Shown here piece by piece: positions 19,037-27,993 of a DNA stretch of 64,000 nt. Position numbers and translations under genes: made by a program. The notes beneath the pieces are model-generated. The model was not told where the DNA came from, did not search any database, and saw nothing but the letters and a program-made list of their open reading frames with translations. This DNA comes from Campylobacterales bacterium (GTDB taxonomy: Bacteria; Campylobacterota; Campylobacteria; Campylobacterales; Sulfurimonadaceae). Position 1 is the stretch's first letter. The number at the start of each line of letters is the position of its first letter. The stretch is from assembly GCA_026390115.1 (NCBI GenBank), contig JAPLGO010000024.1, positions 33,293 to 97,292 on the forward strand, in the 5' to 3' direction.

Positions 19037-19160
19037 GGTTTGTATATTCCTTTTATTGTTATAAGGGCATCTCAAATGGGGCATTTTATCAAAATAACTT
19101 TATATGAAAGAAAGCTTAGATAACTTATAATGACTTAAATTTGTAAAAAAGGAGCATTAA

Positions 19161-19655
19161 ATGTTTGTATCATCCTATAACACCTACATTCAGACAAATG
19201 CTTCTGAAAAAAGCGTAAAAAATAGAGAAAATTCTTCAAAAGAGAGTTCCTCTTTTAGCTCAAAACTGCTTGATTCACCAAAATTTGATTTACTCTTTAC
19301 ATCGGATTTGCCTGTTGACTATATCTATAAAGCAAAATCTTTCAACACAAAATTAGAGTTGCAAAGACAAGAAGAGGCACTTAAAAATCCCGAAAATGAG
19401 TTTGTCGCAAAATCTAAAGAGCTGACAAAAGAGTTTATGGGCAATAAAACTCTTCAAAATGCGAAAAGTGCCTATGAAGATAACTCAAAAATATTTTCAC
19501 TCATCAGAAAACCGCATGCTCCGCTCGACCAAACGCCACAAACAGACTCAAGACTTCCGGCGAATGTACAACAGCTTCAAGAGCTGTATCTACGCAAAAC
19601 GATGGTAAATACCTACGCACAAAACGATAAATATTACAACATTACGGCTGCTTAA
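19161..19655 (+). CDS. Unknown Ser/Asn-rich protein
   Basis: This 164-residue protein has ATG at 19161 with AGGAG seven bases upstream. It begins MFVSSYNTYIQTNASEKS, continues with a serine-rich stretch, then a charged helical region (LELQRQEEALKNPENEF) and a helix near the end (NVQQLQELYLRKTMVNTYA). There is no signal peptide, membrane helix or known motif. The N-terminal style resembles the protein at 2992 and small flagellum-associated proteins of Campylobacterota, but I cannot claim homology. It is divergent from the histidine kinase and convergent with ymdB, 1 nt apart at the stops. Confidence 0.65.
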   Translation: MFVSSYNTYIQTNASEKSVKNRENSSKESSSFSSKLLDSPKFDLLFTSDLPVDYIYKAKSFNTKLELQRQEEALKNPENEFVAKSKELTKEFMGNKTLQNAKSAYEDNSKIFSLIRKPHAPLDQTPQTDSRLPANVQQLQELYLRKTMVNTYAQNDKYYNITAA

Positions 19656-19656
19656 T

Positions 19657-20466
19657 CTACTCTTCTCTCCAAGCCTCGGTTTTCAAAACTTTTTTATCGT
19701 CAAAATATTTTAGCTTAAAAGCATTCAAGCAACTGCCGTCACTAAAATCCATAATAGCCAACTGAAGTATTTTTTTGCATGACTTTGGAATGTCAAAATG
19801 CCCTTTTATTCCGGTTAAAAACTGCTTGATAGGAATTTTTTCATCCATGCCTATCACATTATCCCTGCATCCGCTTAGCCCGATATCTGTAAGATAAGCT
19901 GTCCCTTTTACTATCTGAAAATCATCGGTTGAAACATGCGTATGTGTCCCGATAATTCCGCTTACTTTACCTTGTAATAACATCATCATGGCTCTTTTCT
20001 CGCTTGTAGCCTCTGCATGAAAATCTATAAATATATTTTTCACACCCTCCGCATGCAGCGATTCTACCGTCGTCAAAGCACATCTAAAAGCATTGTCCGT
20101 ATAGGGCATAGAGTAATGACCCATCAGATTAAGTACAGCTAACTTTTCGCCTGCTACTTCATAAACTTTACAGCCCGTTCCTGCAACCTCGGCAGGATAA
20201 TTATGCGGTCTCAGTATCTCATGCGTACCAAAAAGTGCTATAACCTCTTTTTTATCCCAAGAATGATTTCCCCCGCTCATGCAGTCAACTCCACAAGCCA
20301 AAAGCTCATCTGCATTTTTAATATTCACTCCAAATCCATGCGAAGCGTTCTCATAGTTTGCAATTACAAAATCCACTCCGTACTCTTCTCTGATTTTCTG
20401 CACATGCGCTCTCACCATCTCTCGCCCCGGTTTGCCGACTATATCGCCTATAAACATCACTCTCAT
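19657..20466 (-). CDS. ymdB: YmdB-family metallophosphoesterase
   Basis: This 269-residue protein is of the TIGR00282/YmdB type, calcineurin-like phosphodiesterases that act on 2',3'-cyclic nucleotides in characterised members. The metal ligands lie in MFIGDIVGKPGR, NYENASHGFG, GGNHSWDK, FIDFHAEATSEKRAM and GTHTHVSTDD, all present. The length is typical. Its start overlaps the mfd stop by 4 nt, so it is the last gene of the folC-to-mfd transcription unit. The domain is certain; the physiological substrate is inferred from the family. Confidence 0.92.
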   Translation of the reverse strand: MRVMFIGDIVGKPGREMVRAHVQKIREEYGVDFVIANYENASHGFGVNIKNADELLACGVDCMSGGNHSWDKKEVIALFGTHEILRPHNYPAEVAGTGCKVYEVAGEKLAVLNLMGHYSMPYTDNAFRCALTTVESLHAEGVKNIFIDFHAEATSEKRAMMMLLQGKVSGIIGTHTHVSTDDFQIVKGTAYLTDIGLSGCRDNVIGMDEKIPIKQFLTGIKGHFDIPKSCKKILQLAIMDFSDGSCLNAFKLKYFDDKKVLKTEAWREE

Positions 20467-23462
20467 ATTTTTACAGCACCTTTGGTTTGTTGTTTCTTAA
20501 AATAGGTAAGCGTCGCTTTTATAATGTCATCATCATCTTTAGAGTTTGATTTTATGCTCTCTTTTGTCTCGTTCATGTATGTAAATGTAATATTCTGCCC
20601 ATAATTTGAGATGGATTTTATTCTATTCTCAAGACTTAAAAGTTTGATAACCATAAGCTCAAAAAACTGCTTTGTCGGAGTATCTAAAGTGCCGAATCTG
20701 TCGATTACCTCCTCCTCTATCTCATATACCTCAACCACTTCCTCACACTGAGAAAGTCTTCTGTATATGTCTAATCGCAATCTGTCCTCTTTTACAATCT
20801 CATCAGAAATATAAGCAGAAATAGTAAGCTTTATATCCACTTTGAGTTTCACTCTCTCCACCGTATTGCTCAGCACTTTTATAGCATCTTCGAGCATTCT
20901 GAGATAGAGTGAATAGCCGATATTTTTGATATGTCCGCTCTGTGCATCGCCTACCAGATTTCCGCCACCGCGAATCTCTAAATCGTGATACGCCAAAACA
21001 GAGCCGCTCCCCAAAAATGAGTTTGATTCGAGTGCCAACAATCTTTTTTTTGCCTCATCCGTAAGATTCTCTTTATTTTCAACTATGAAATAAGCAAAAC
21101 CTTCTGCATGTGCACGCCCTACTCTCCCACGCAATTGATGCAAATCCGCCATGCCGAATCTGTCCGCACCGTCAACTATTATGGTGTTTACATTAGGCAT
21201 GTGGATTCCTGATTCTATGATGGAAGTCGCCAACATAAGGTCATATTTGCCCTCTTCAAACTTCAAAAGTTCCTCTTCCGTTTGCGTTGCCGAGATTTTT
21301 GAGTGAAGCATAACAACTCTGAGCTCAGGCAAAATTGCTTTGAGTTCGCCTAGTTTTATCGGCATGTGGTCTATGGAGTTGTGTACATAAAAAACCTGTC
21401 CGCCACGGCGAAGCTCCCTTAAAATAACTTCTTTGATGAGTTTCTCTTCATACTCTTTTACAAAGGTTCGCACAGGCTGTCTGTCACTTGGCGGAGTCAA
21501 AAGTTGGCTCATAGTTTTTATAGAACTCATCGCCTGATTGAGTGAACGAGGAATCGGTGTTGCACTCATGGAGAGAAGATGGACATTGTGGTAAAGCTCT
21601 TTTATCTTCTCTTTTTGCTTCACTCCAAACTTATGCTCCTCGTCGATGATGACGACACCCAGATTTTTAAACTCTAACCCAAAAAGAGAGTGTGTTCCTA
21701 CAACTGCATCCAACTCACCGCTTGCCAGAGCTTTAATGATATTGCTTTTATCTTTGGCACTTACAAATCTGTCAAGTTTTGAAATTTTTATGCCTACCTG
21801 CTCGAACCTCTCTCTGAGTGAGCGGTAGTGCTGTGCCGATAAAAGGGTCGTTGGAACAATAAGAGCCGATTGAAAACCCGACTTATAAGCTGCATAAATA
21901 GTATTCATCGCTACTTCAGTTTTTCCAAAGCCCACATCACCGCTGAGGAGCCTATCCATGATATGCCCAGACTCCATTTGAGAGATAATCTCATCCACTG
22001 CTACGCGCTGGTCGTCCGTGTAGTCAAATCCTGAGAGTTTTTGAAACTCTTTTAGCTCACTTCTGTCAAGAATAATTTGAGGTGCTTTGATTAGGGCACG
22101 CGCCGCTGCCGTGTTTACGATAGCTCCCGCAATTTCAAAGAGTCGTTTTTTTACACTCTCTTTGAGCTTGGCAAAACTACCTTTTCCTAGCTTGTCCAAA
22201 ACCGGAGTTGAACCTCCTGAAGCGATATAGCGGTCGATAAAATCTAAGTTCTCAACAGGGAGCAGAATCTTATCATCGCCGACATATTTGATGACGATAA
22301 AATCTTTCACCCCGCCTAAAATCTCTGTCTGCTCAATTCCTTCAAAGATTCCCACACCGTAATCTTCATGTACGACATAATCACCGACTTTGAGGTCATC
22401 CAAGAGTATGGCACTCTTTCTTCTTCGTCTCTTTTTCTCCGGTTTATTGAGTGATATTACCAGCTCATCTTTGGAAATAATATTTAAAATATAGGGTGCA
22501 TACACTTTGTTTATATTTTGAAATTCATAGATACCGACCTGCTTCATGGAAGCTTCATTTGTTGCAATGATGGTTATCTTTTTCTCTTTATGAAATTTCA
22601 GGAGTGCATCGGCATCCACGACCGACAACTCTTTATACTCCTCGGACTCTTTGAGAATTTCCAGGTTAAAACACTCTCTTGAGACTGCAGGATTGTTTAT
22701 TCCGTACGCCTGTTTGAGAAGATTATCTAAATTTCTGCAAAGCACTACTTTTTTACCCTCTAAAAAGTTTGAACCGTTTTCATCAAGATACCAAAAGCCG
22801 AGAGATGCTACATCTTTGACCAAGGAGTCAAACTTAGAGTTTTGAACTCTCTCATTCAAGGCGTTAAAACCGGACTCATTGAGAGAGTAAAAGGCACTTG
22901 TAATCTCAATGCTCTCAAGCTCCTCTTTAAGTGTTCTTTGCGACTCTAATTCAAAATATTTTATCTGCTCTATCTCATTATCAAAGAGCGAAATTCGTAC
23001 AGGATTTTTAGCTGAGGGGGTAAAAATATCTATAATATCTCCGCGAAAAGAGATTTCACCTTCTACTTGCACCATGTCAACAAAGCTGTATCCCCAAAAA
23101 AGCATCTGCTCTTTAAATGTACCAAGTTCTATTGTCTGCCCAAACTCCAGCGAAGTGGATTGGAGCAGCTCCGCCTTTGGCATATGAAAAAGAAGCGTTT
23201 TGAGCGGTGCAATAACAAACGGTTTTTTCTTGGATGCATAGTAAATTCTAAGTTTAGAGAAGAGTTCATGCAACTCCTCTTTGTAGGAGCGCAAATCATC
23301 GCCAAAGGTTGGGCGAAAGTCCGGAAAAACAAGCACCTCTTCCTTAAAAAAGTGGGCAACGGTTGCAAGTTCTCCCGCTTCTTTGGCATCCTCGCAGATG
23401 AGGAGTTCAATATTTTTTGTTTTGCTTGTTTTAAAATATTCAAATAGAGAGCTTTGTGACAT
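20463..23462 (-). CDS. mfd: Transcription-repair coupling factor Mfd
   Basis: Mfd removes RNA polymerase stalled at DNA damage and recruits UvrA. In 999 residues (shorter than the roughly 1150 of E. coli, typical for this phylum) the order is: a UvrB-homology region, the RNA-polymerase-interacting domain ([20 protein letters not shown]), a RecG-like motor with Walker [17 protein letters not shown] and Walker [15 protein letters not shown], helicase motif VI ([10 protein letters not shown]), and the TRCF domain. It is in the conserved neighbourhood bactofilin-mfd known from Helicobacter. It overlaps ymdB downstream by 4 nt; the gap to the bactofilin gene is 12 nt. Confidence 0.97.
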   Translation of the reverse strand: MSQSSLFEYFKTSKTKNIELLICEDAKEAGELATVAHFFKEEVLVFPDFRPTFGDDLRSYKEELHELFSKLRIYYASKKKPFVIAPLKTLLFHMPKAELLQSTSLEFGQTIELGTFKEQMLFWGYSFVDMVQVEGEISFRGDIIDIFTPSAKNPVRISLFDNEIEQIKYFELESQRTLKEELESIEITSAFYSLNESGFNALNERVQNSKFDSLVKDVASLGFWYLDENGSNFLEGKKVVLCRNLDNLLKQAYGINNPAVSRECFNLEILKESEEYKELSVVDADALLKFHKEKKITIIATNEASMKQVGIYEFQNINKVYAPYILNIISKDELVISLNKPEKKRRRRKSAILLDDLKVGDYVVHEDYGVGIFEGIEQTEILGGVKDFIVIKYVGDDKILLPVENLDFIDRYIASGGSTPVLDKLGKGSFAKLKESVKKRLFEIAGAIVNTAAARALIKAPQIILDRSELKEFQKLSGFDYTDDQRVAVDEIISQMESGHIMDRLLSGDVGFGKTEVAMNTIYAAYKSGFQSALIVPTTLLSAQHYRSLRERFEQVGIKISKLDRFVSAKDKSNIIKALASGELDAVVGTHSLFGLEFKNLGVVIIDEEHKFGVKQKEKIKELYHNVHLLSMSATPIPRSLNQAMSSIKTMSQLLTPPSDRQPVRTFVKEYEEKLIKEVILRELRRGGQVFYVHNSIDHMPIKLGELKAILPELRVVMLHSKISATQTEEELLKFEEGKYDLMLATSIIESGIHMPNVNTIIVDGADRFGMADLHQLRGRVGRAHAEGFAYFIVENKENLTDEAKKRLLALESNSFLGSGSVLAYHDLEIRGGGNLVGDAQSGHIKNIGYSLYLRMLEDAIKVLSNTVERVKLKVDIKLTISAYISDEIVKEDRLRLDIYRRLSQCEEVVEVYEIEEEVIDRFGTLDTPTKQFFELMVIKLLSLENRIKSISNYGQNITFTYMNETKESIKSNSKDDDDIIKATLTYFKKQQTKGAVKI

Positions 23463-23474
23463 AATATTCCTAGA

Positions 23475-23921
23475 TTATATTTTCAGAGGTTCTGGTTCCG
23501 GTACTTCAATGGATTGAAGCGTTTTTTTGTGGTTTGAAGAAAAAGTTGAAGCGGTCGCCTTCGTTTTTAAAATACTGTTTCCTTCAAAAATACCCTTCGA
23601 CTCTATAACCAATTCAGAGGATTCTATCGTTCCCTTCACCCTGCCGTCAGCTTTTATCTCAACATTATCGACATTTATCATGCCCTCTATAAAGCCTTGA
23701 ATAACAAGACGGGTTGCAAAAATATCCCCTTTAATACGCCCATGTTTACCAACCGTTACTTGAGAGCTAGAGTTTATAACCCCTTCAAACTCTCCATCCA
23801 CATAAAGATTACATGATAAATTCATCTCACCCTTTATGGATGAGCCGACAGTAATGATGGTTGTGCTTGAGTCGGGATTGGCACTTTGATGTGCGCTGTC
23901 GCTTTTATTAAAGATTGCCAT
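23475..23921 (-). CDS. Bactofilin (CcmA-type cell-shape polymer)
   Basis: This 148-residue protein polymerises into beta-helical filaments. The core (about 20-130) shows six- to seven-residue rungs of alternating hydrophobics and glycine: GSSIKGEMNLSCNLYVDGEF, GKHGRIKGDIFATRLVI, DGRVKGTIESSELVIES. The tails are disordered, as in other bactofilins. The start ATG with AAGGAG upstream lies inside the M23 peptidase gene, so the coding regions overlap by 88 nt. In H. pylori the homologue CcmA works with Csd peptidases to set cell curvature, and gene order is the same here; the shape role is inferred from that. Confidence 0.93.
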   Translation of the reverse strand: MAIFNKSDSAHQSANPDSSTTIITVGSSIKGEMNLSCNLYVDGEFEGVINSSSQVTVGKHGRIKGDIFATRLVIQGFIEGMINVDNVEIKADGRVKGTIESSELVIESKGIFEGNSILKTKATASTFSSNHKKTLQSIEVPEPEPLKI

Positions 23922-24778
23922 GGAATTTCTTTCTCCTTTTCAAATATTTCTTTATAATTAAGTGCATCCCATTTTATAAATAAAATCGGATTCACAACTC
24001 TTGCCATAAATTTCACTTCATAATGAAGATGAGGACCGCTTGTAAGTCCTGTATTGCCAGAATAAGCGAGTAAATCGCCTTTTTTAATAAACTGACCTGA
24101 TTTTATCACAATTTTATTTAAATGCGCAAAATATGTTTTGAATCCATAATTGTGTTGCAGTATCACAAGATTTCCGTATCCGCTTTTGCCATCAGACCCA
24201 GCAAATTCTACAATTCCATCCGCCGTGGCATGCACGGGGGTGTTTGAGTCCGCCTTCATGTCCGTTCCTGCATGGTACTCAACCTTTCCCGTGATAGGAT
24301 GGATTCTTCTTCCAAAATCACCGCCAATTCCAGCGTATGGGACAGGTGAACCGCTTGGAATAAACTGTAAAAGCGTCGCCATGTCTTCGGAACTTAATTT
24401 TGCAATGTCAACTCTCTCTTGAAGGGTCATCTCTTCAACCGGGGCGAGTCCTATAAGAGTTTCTATATCGGAGAGTGATTGAGAAACTCTTTCTAACTCC
24501 TCTTTTTTCGTAAGAAGCGTTTCTAAAGTGGCATTCATATTTTCATTTAACTCTTTGTTTTTTAACTCTATCTCTTGATAATTTTTATGCATCGCTATGC
24601 GTTTGACATCTATAGCGTCAACTTCATAGTTAAGATATAAAATTGTCATAACTGCAATAAAAGATATAGAAGCTAAAAATATTACCGCATAAAAAATTGC
24701 TTTTTTTACAAAATTGTGCAGATTGTACTGTTGCATTCCATTATCGTCATGTATAGTAACGGTAAAGTGTGTGTTCAT
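23834..24778 (-). CDS. M23 (LytM) peptidoglycan endopeptidase, Csd1/Csd2-like
   Basis: This 314-residue zinc peptidase trims peptide cross-links in the cell wall. One membrane helix (about 25-48) is followed by a periplasmic coiled coil (about 60-105) and a C-terminal M23 domain. The zinc ligands are all visible: GRRIHPITG, HAGTD (H-x3-D) and GPHLHYEV (HxH), so it should be active. The ATG follows the folC stop directly (TAGATG) with AAGGAG upstream. H. pylori has two such genes (csd2, csd1) at this point; only one is present here. It overlaps the bactofilin gene by 88 nt. Confidence 0.93.
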   Translation of the reverse strand: MNTHFTVTIHDDNGMQQYNLHNFVKKAIFYAVIFLASISFIAVMTILYLNYEVDAIDVKRIAMHKNYQEIELKNKELNENMNATLETLLTKKEELERVSQSLSDIETLIGLAPVEEMTLQERVDIAKLSSEDMATLLQFIPSGSPVPYAGIGGDFGRRIHPITGKVEYHAGTDMKADSNTPVHATADGIVEFAGSDGKSGYGNLVILQHNYGFKTYFAHLNKIVIKSGQFIKKGDLLAYSGNTGLTSGPHLHYEVKFMARVVNPILFIKWDALNYKEIFEKEKEIPWQSLIKATAHIKVPIPTQAQPSLLSAHP

Positions 24779-25918
24779 CTATAAACTCCTTAAAAACTGT
24801 TCAACAACACTAAAAGAGCCAAACACAAGGTAGCTGCTGTTTTGATCTATCTCTTTAAACGGTCTCTGTTTTATATCTAACTCCTTTATACATTTTTGAA
24901 GTTTTGCCTCATCCTCTATCCTCTCATCATGTACGGTTATAATCTCTACATGCTCTATAATCGGTTTTAAAATAGCAAGGATTTCTCTGTAATTTTTATC
25001 TCTGTAGCTGTTATAAACTAATATATATTTTTTAGGAGCCAGTGATTCTACTATGGAAGCTGCTGCGAGCGGATTATGCCCTACATCGATTAAAACATTT
25101 TCGCCTATTTTTGTCAATCTTCCAAATAATTTTGAGTTGTTAAAATCTTCAATTTCGTATTTGAGCCCAAAAAAATTCAAAGCGGAGATACTCAGTTTTA
25201 AATTCTCTTTTAGATAAGAAAAAAGCGAGAGTTTTTTTGAAATCTCCTCTATTTTTTTCCTGTCTTCATTCTCTATTAGCATATCAACTCCATAAAACTT
25301 TGCACTTTTTTTAAGAGCGATTATTTGAGCGATGAGAGCGACCTCTCTATATTTTTGGTTTGCTACAATCACACTTTTTTGTATGGCATTTAACTTTGTT
25401 TTCGCAATTTGCGTTATATCACTCCCCAAAAAAGCCTCATGATCATAGTCGATAGGAGTTACTAGGGTGAGGGATTTGTCAAACACGGCAGTCGCATCAT
25501 GTTCTCCTCCAAGCCCAGCTTCAAGAACCACAAAATCACATCCTCTAAAAATCAGCATCGCAAGGAGTGTTGTATATTCAAAATAGCTGAGTGAATCCGA
25601 ATCTGCTTTTGTTAGAATTGTTTGCAGTTTTTGATGCGTTTCTTCAACTGTTTCGTCACTAACATTTGCACCATCGAGCCATATTCTCTCATTGAATTTT
25701 AAAATATGAGGCGAAGTATAATGACCAGTTTTAAAGCCCAAAGAGTACAAGGCACTTGCCAAAAAACGACCCGTTGTTCCTTTGCCGTTTGTACCGATAA
25801 CATGAATAACTTTTGGAGCATCGAAAGAGGATTTTATCGCACCAAATACCCTTGGCATGCGAGTATAATCAATCTCTCTATAATAAAGGGGCTTCTTACT
25901 TAAAAACTCTTTTACCAC
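24779..25918 (-). CDS. folC: Folylpolyglutamate/dihydrofolate synthase FolC
   Basis: FolC adds glutamate to dihydropteroate or folates using ATP. The Mur-ligase-type P-loop VIGTNGKGTTGRFLAS lies near the N-terminus, with HYTSPHILKFNERI, EAGLGGEHDATAVF and LIDVGHNPLA following. The start is uncertain: ATG at 25981 and 25954 both lie inside the upstream GGDEF gene and lack a ribosome site. A GTG at 25918, four bases after that gene's stop and preceded by AAGAAG, gives a compact N-terminus (VVKEFLSKKPLYYREID), so I use it. It lies directly upstream of the M23 peptidase gene. Confidence 0.93.
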   Translation of the reverse strand: MVKEFLSKKPLYYREIDYTRMPRVFGAIKSSFDAPKVIHVIGTNGKGTTGRFLASALYSLGFKTGHYTSPHILKFNERIWLDGANVSDETVEETHQKLQTILTKADSDSLSYFEYTTLLAMLIFRGCDFVVLEAGLGGEHDATAVFDKSLTLVTPIDYDHEAFLGSDITQIAKTKLNAIQKSVIVANQKYREVALIAQIIALKKSAKFYGVDMLIENEDRKKIEEISKKLSLFSYLKENLKLSISALNFFGLKYEIEDFNNSKLFGRLTKIGENVLIDVGHNPLAAASIVESLAPKKYILVYNSYRDKNYREILAILKPIIEHVEIITVHDERIEDEAKLQKCIKELDIKQRPFKEIDQNSSYLVFGSFSVVEQFLRSL

Positions 25919-25922
25919 TGAT

Positions 25923-27473
25923 TTACTTCTTATAAGCAACTCTATTGCGTCCATCTTTTTTTGCAGAATATAAGTATTCATCGGCGGATTTTAGCGTAAC
26001 ATTGAGCGAAGAGTGTTGCTTACGCTCTGAAACACCGGCACTCACTGTTACCGAAATTCTTTGATCTCTATACATAAATTTTGCCTGTTCAACATGTTTT
26101 CTCACTTTTTCTGCAAAAATCACACCGCCCTCAGTATCTGTTTCACTCAGAATCGCCATAAACTCCTCTCCGCCGAATCGCCCTATAATATCCTCTATTC
26201 TGCCTTCTTGTTTGAGTATTTTTGCAAAAGCAAAGAGCACTGCATCGCCGGCATCATGTCCGAAAGTATCATTTACGGCTTTGAAGTAATCTATATCAAA
26301 CATTACTACAGAAAAATTATGCCCATACCGTTCAAACTCCGACTCTTTTATATTTATAAAATCATCCAAGGCTCTTTTATTGTAAAGCTTGGTTAGGAAA
26401 TCCTCTTTGGACTCCTCTTGTGCAGTTTTTAACTCATTTTCTAACTGGTGAACTCGCTGACTTAATATTGAAATTTCTTCACTATGTCCCCGTAAATCAC
26501 TGCTTAGAAGTTGAGTATTCTCTTCCAATGCCAAAGCTATCGTGAAGAGTTTTTTATGGGAAAGAGTAAAGTTTTTAGTAGATTCGCCGCTGTACGCTTC
26601 TAGCTCATCCTTTATTTTTCTAATTTCTATTGTAGAGTTCTCAGATTTTTCAATCATGTCTATTAATCTTAAAGAAAGTTTGTCTAGTACACCGTCGATG
26701 GATTCAACCATCTCTTTTAAACTATCTTTATCAAGTGCGATTCTTAGCGTAATAGCAGCTTTAATCTCATTTATAATACTCCCACTGCCCAAAACAGATG
26801 GATTATCTTTAATTTTTTTGCTTATATTCGCTATATCTTCATTAAAACTTGAGGCAATAGAAGGAACCAAAGATGAAACCAAGAGTGAGGAGATTTTTGC
26901 CAAATCTAAATTGTCAAATGTATCGGCAGCAGAAACGGCAGGTATTCTTAAATTTTCAATACTCTCTTTTAGGTTACCGCTATCCACTCTCCCTAAACTG
27001 CTTAATTTTTGCAAAAATGTATCATTATAGGTTGTAATAAAATTTATCCATAACTGTCTGAACTGCTCAATCTGAGCTATTGTCGGATTCTGAGCCAGCA
27101 TCTCTATACTTTTTTTAGCTAATTCAGATGCCTCTTTATTGTGCAACACCTCGACAACCTGTAGCACCCTTTTTGTAAACATAATTTGACCCTCAAGCAT
27201 CTCTGCGCAGTGATGTTGGTTTGTTCTATTTAATTTGGAGATTAAAAAACGAACCAACTCATTCATGGTTGTAATTCTATACTGTGTCAACTCTTTTTGA
27301 AAATCTTTATGGAGGGTTTGCGTGAATTTATCTAACTGATGGCAATCTTCTACTTTCATACCGGCTTTAGCAGCCTCTTTACAAAACGCTTCCGCATAAA
27401 AATCGGGCGTTAAAAGTTTGTTTTCTAACTCAAGTCTTTTAATACTGTTTTTTATAATACTTTGTATTGTCAT
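25923..27473 (-). CDS. Diguanylate cyclase (GGDEF) with long helical N-terminus
   Basis: About 516 residues from ATG at 27473 with AGGAG eight bases upstream; a longer frame to 27527 lacks a ribosome site. The first 330 residues are helical without membrane segments and end in a coiled coil (LRGHSEEISILSQRVHQLEN). The C-terminal GGDEF domain begins KEDFLTKLYNKRAL and has the active site RFGGEEF with the RxxD inhibitory site (RIED) five residues before it. It is therefore probably an active, product-inhibited cyclase. It sits between lptE and folC, where the H. pylori order has no such gene. Confidence 0.93.
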   Translation of the reverse strand: MTIQSIIKNSIKRLELENKLLTPDFYAEAFCKEAAKAGMKVEDCHQLDKFTQTLHKDFQKELTQYRITTMNELVRFLISKLNRTNQHHCAEMLEGQIMFTKRVLQVVEVLHNKEASELAKKSIEMLAQNPTIAQIEQFRQLWINFITTYNDTFLQKLSSLGRVDSGNLKESIENLRIPAVSAADTFDNLDLAKISSLLVSSLVPSIASSFNEDIANISKKIKDNPSVLGSGSIINEIKAAITLRIALDKDSLKEMVESIDGVLDKLSLRLIDMIEKSENSTIEIRKIKDELEAYSGESTKNFTLSHKKLFTIALALEENTQLLSSDLRGHSEEISILSQRVHQLENELKTAQEESKEDFLTKLYNKRALDDFINIKESEFERYGHNFSVVMFDIDYFKAVNDTFGHDAGDAVLFAFAKILKQEGRIEDIIGRFGGEEFMAILSETDTEGGVIFAEKVRKHVEQAKFMYRDQRISVTVSAGVSERKQHSSLNVTLKSADEYLYSAKKDGRNRVAYKK

Positions 27474-27477
27474 CAAA

Positions 27478-27993
27478 TCACTCCTTTTTGTTATTTTCTC
27501 TTGCGCCATCAGCCGAAACTTTTGCAATAAATGATTTTATAGCTTTTTCTGAACTAAATTTTATAGCATTAAATCTCTCTTGGTCGGTTAGAACCGCATT
27601 TGGACTGACACTAAAATCATATGTTCCTTTCGTAGCATAATGTTTACTTAAACCGTTCTGCTCTTTTGTTATATTGAGCATAATAGTTGCTCTATATCCT
27701 ACAACGAAACCGTTGCTATTGTACTGGGTCGGAGAATAAAGAGGATTTGAGAGTTTTAAAATAAGGTGTGTTTGTGAGAGAGCACGACTAGTCACCGAAG
27801 CGTGAAAAATCTCAATAATTGCAGCATCTACTGCATCTTTGATGATGACTGAGTTTTCCGGATCCTCATTAGAAATAATAACATTTGTACTTATCTTCTC
27901 ACCAATTACTTCACGGGCAAATTTAGAACTTGGCGTATATCCGCATGCCAAGAAAAGTGTAGCTATTAAAATAAAAATAGCAACTCTCATCAT
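27478..27993 (-). CDS. lptE: LptE-like LPS-assembly lipoprotein
   Basis: This 171-residue protein has a lipoprotein signal ending LFLACG (Cys about residue 17) and the start GYTPSSKFAREVIGEKI. It has the size and small alpha/beta fold of LptE, which plugs the LptD channel that inserts lipopolysaccharide. Sequence is poorly conserved in this family, so the call rests mainly on the lipobox, length and position: it overlaps the leuS stop (TAATGATG), as lptE follows leuS in E. coli and an equivalent lipoprotein follows leuS in Helicobacter. The start could be either of two adjacent ATGs. Confidence 0.75.
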   Translation of the reverse strand: MMRVAIFILIATLFLACGYTPSSKFAREVIGEKISTNVIISNEDPENSVIIKDAVDAAIIEIFHASVTSRALSQTHLILKLSNPLYSPTQYNSNGFVVGYRATIMLNITKEQNGLSKHYATKGTYDFSVSPNAVLTDQERFNAIKFSSEKAIKSFIAKVSADGARENNKKE

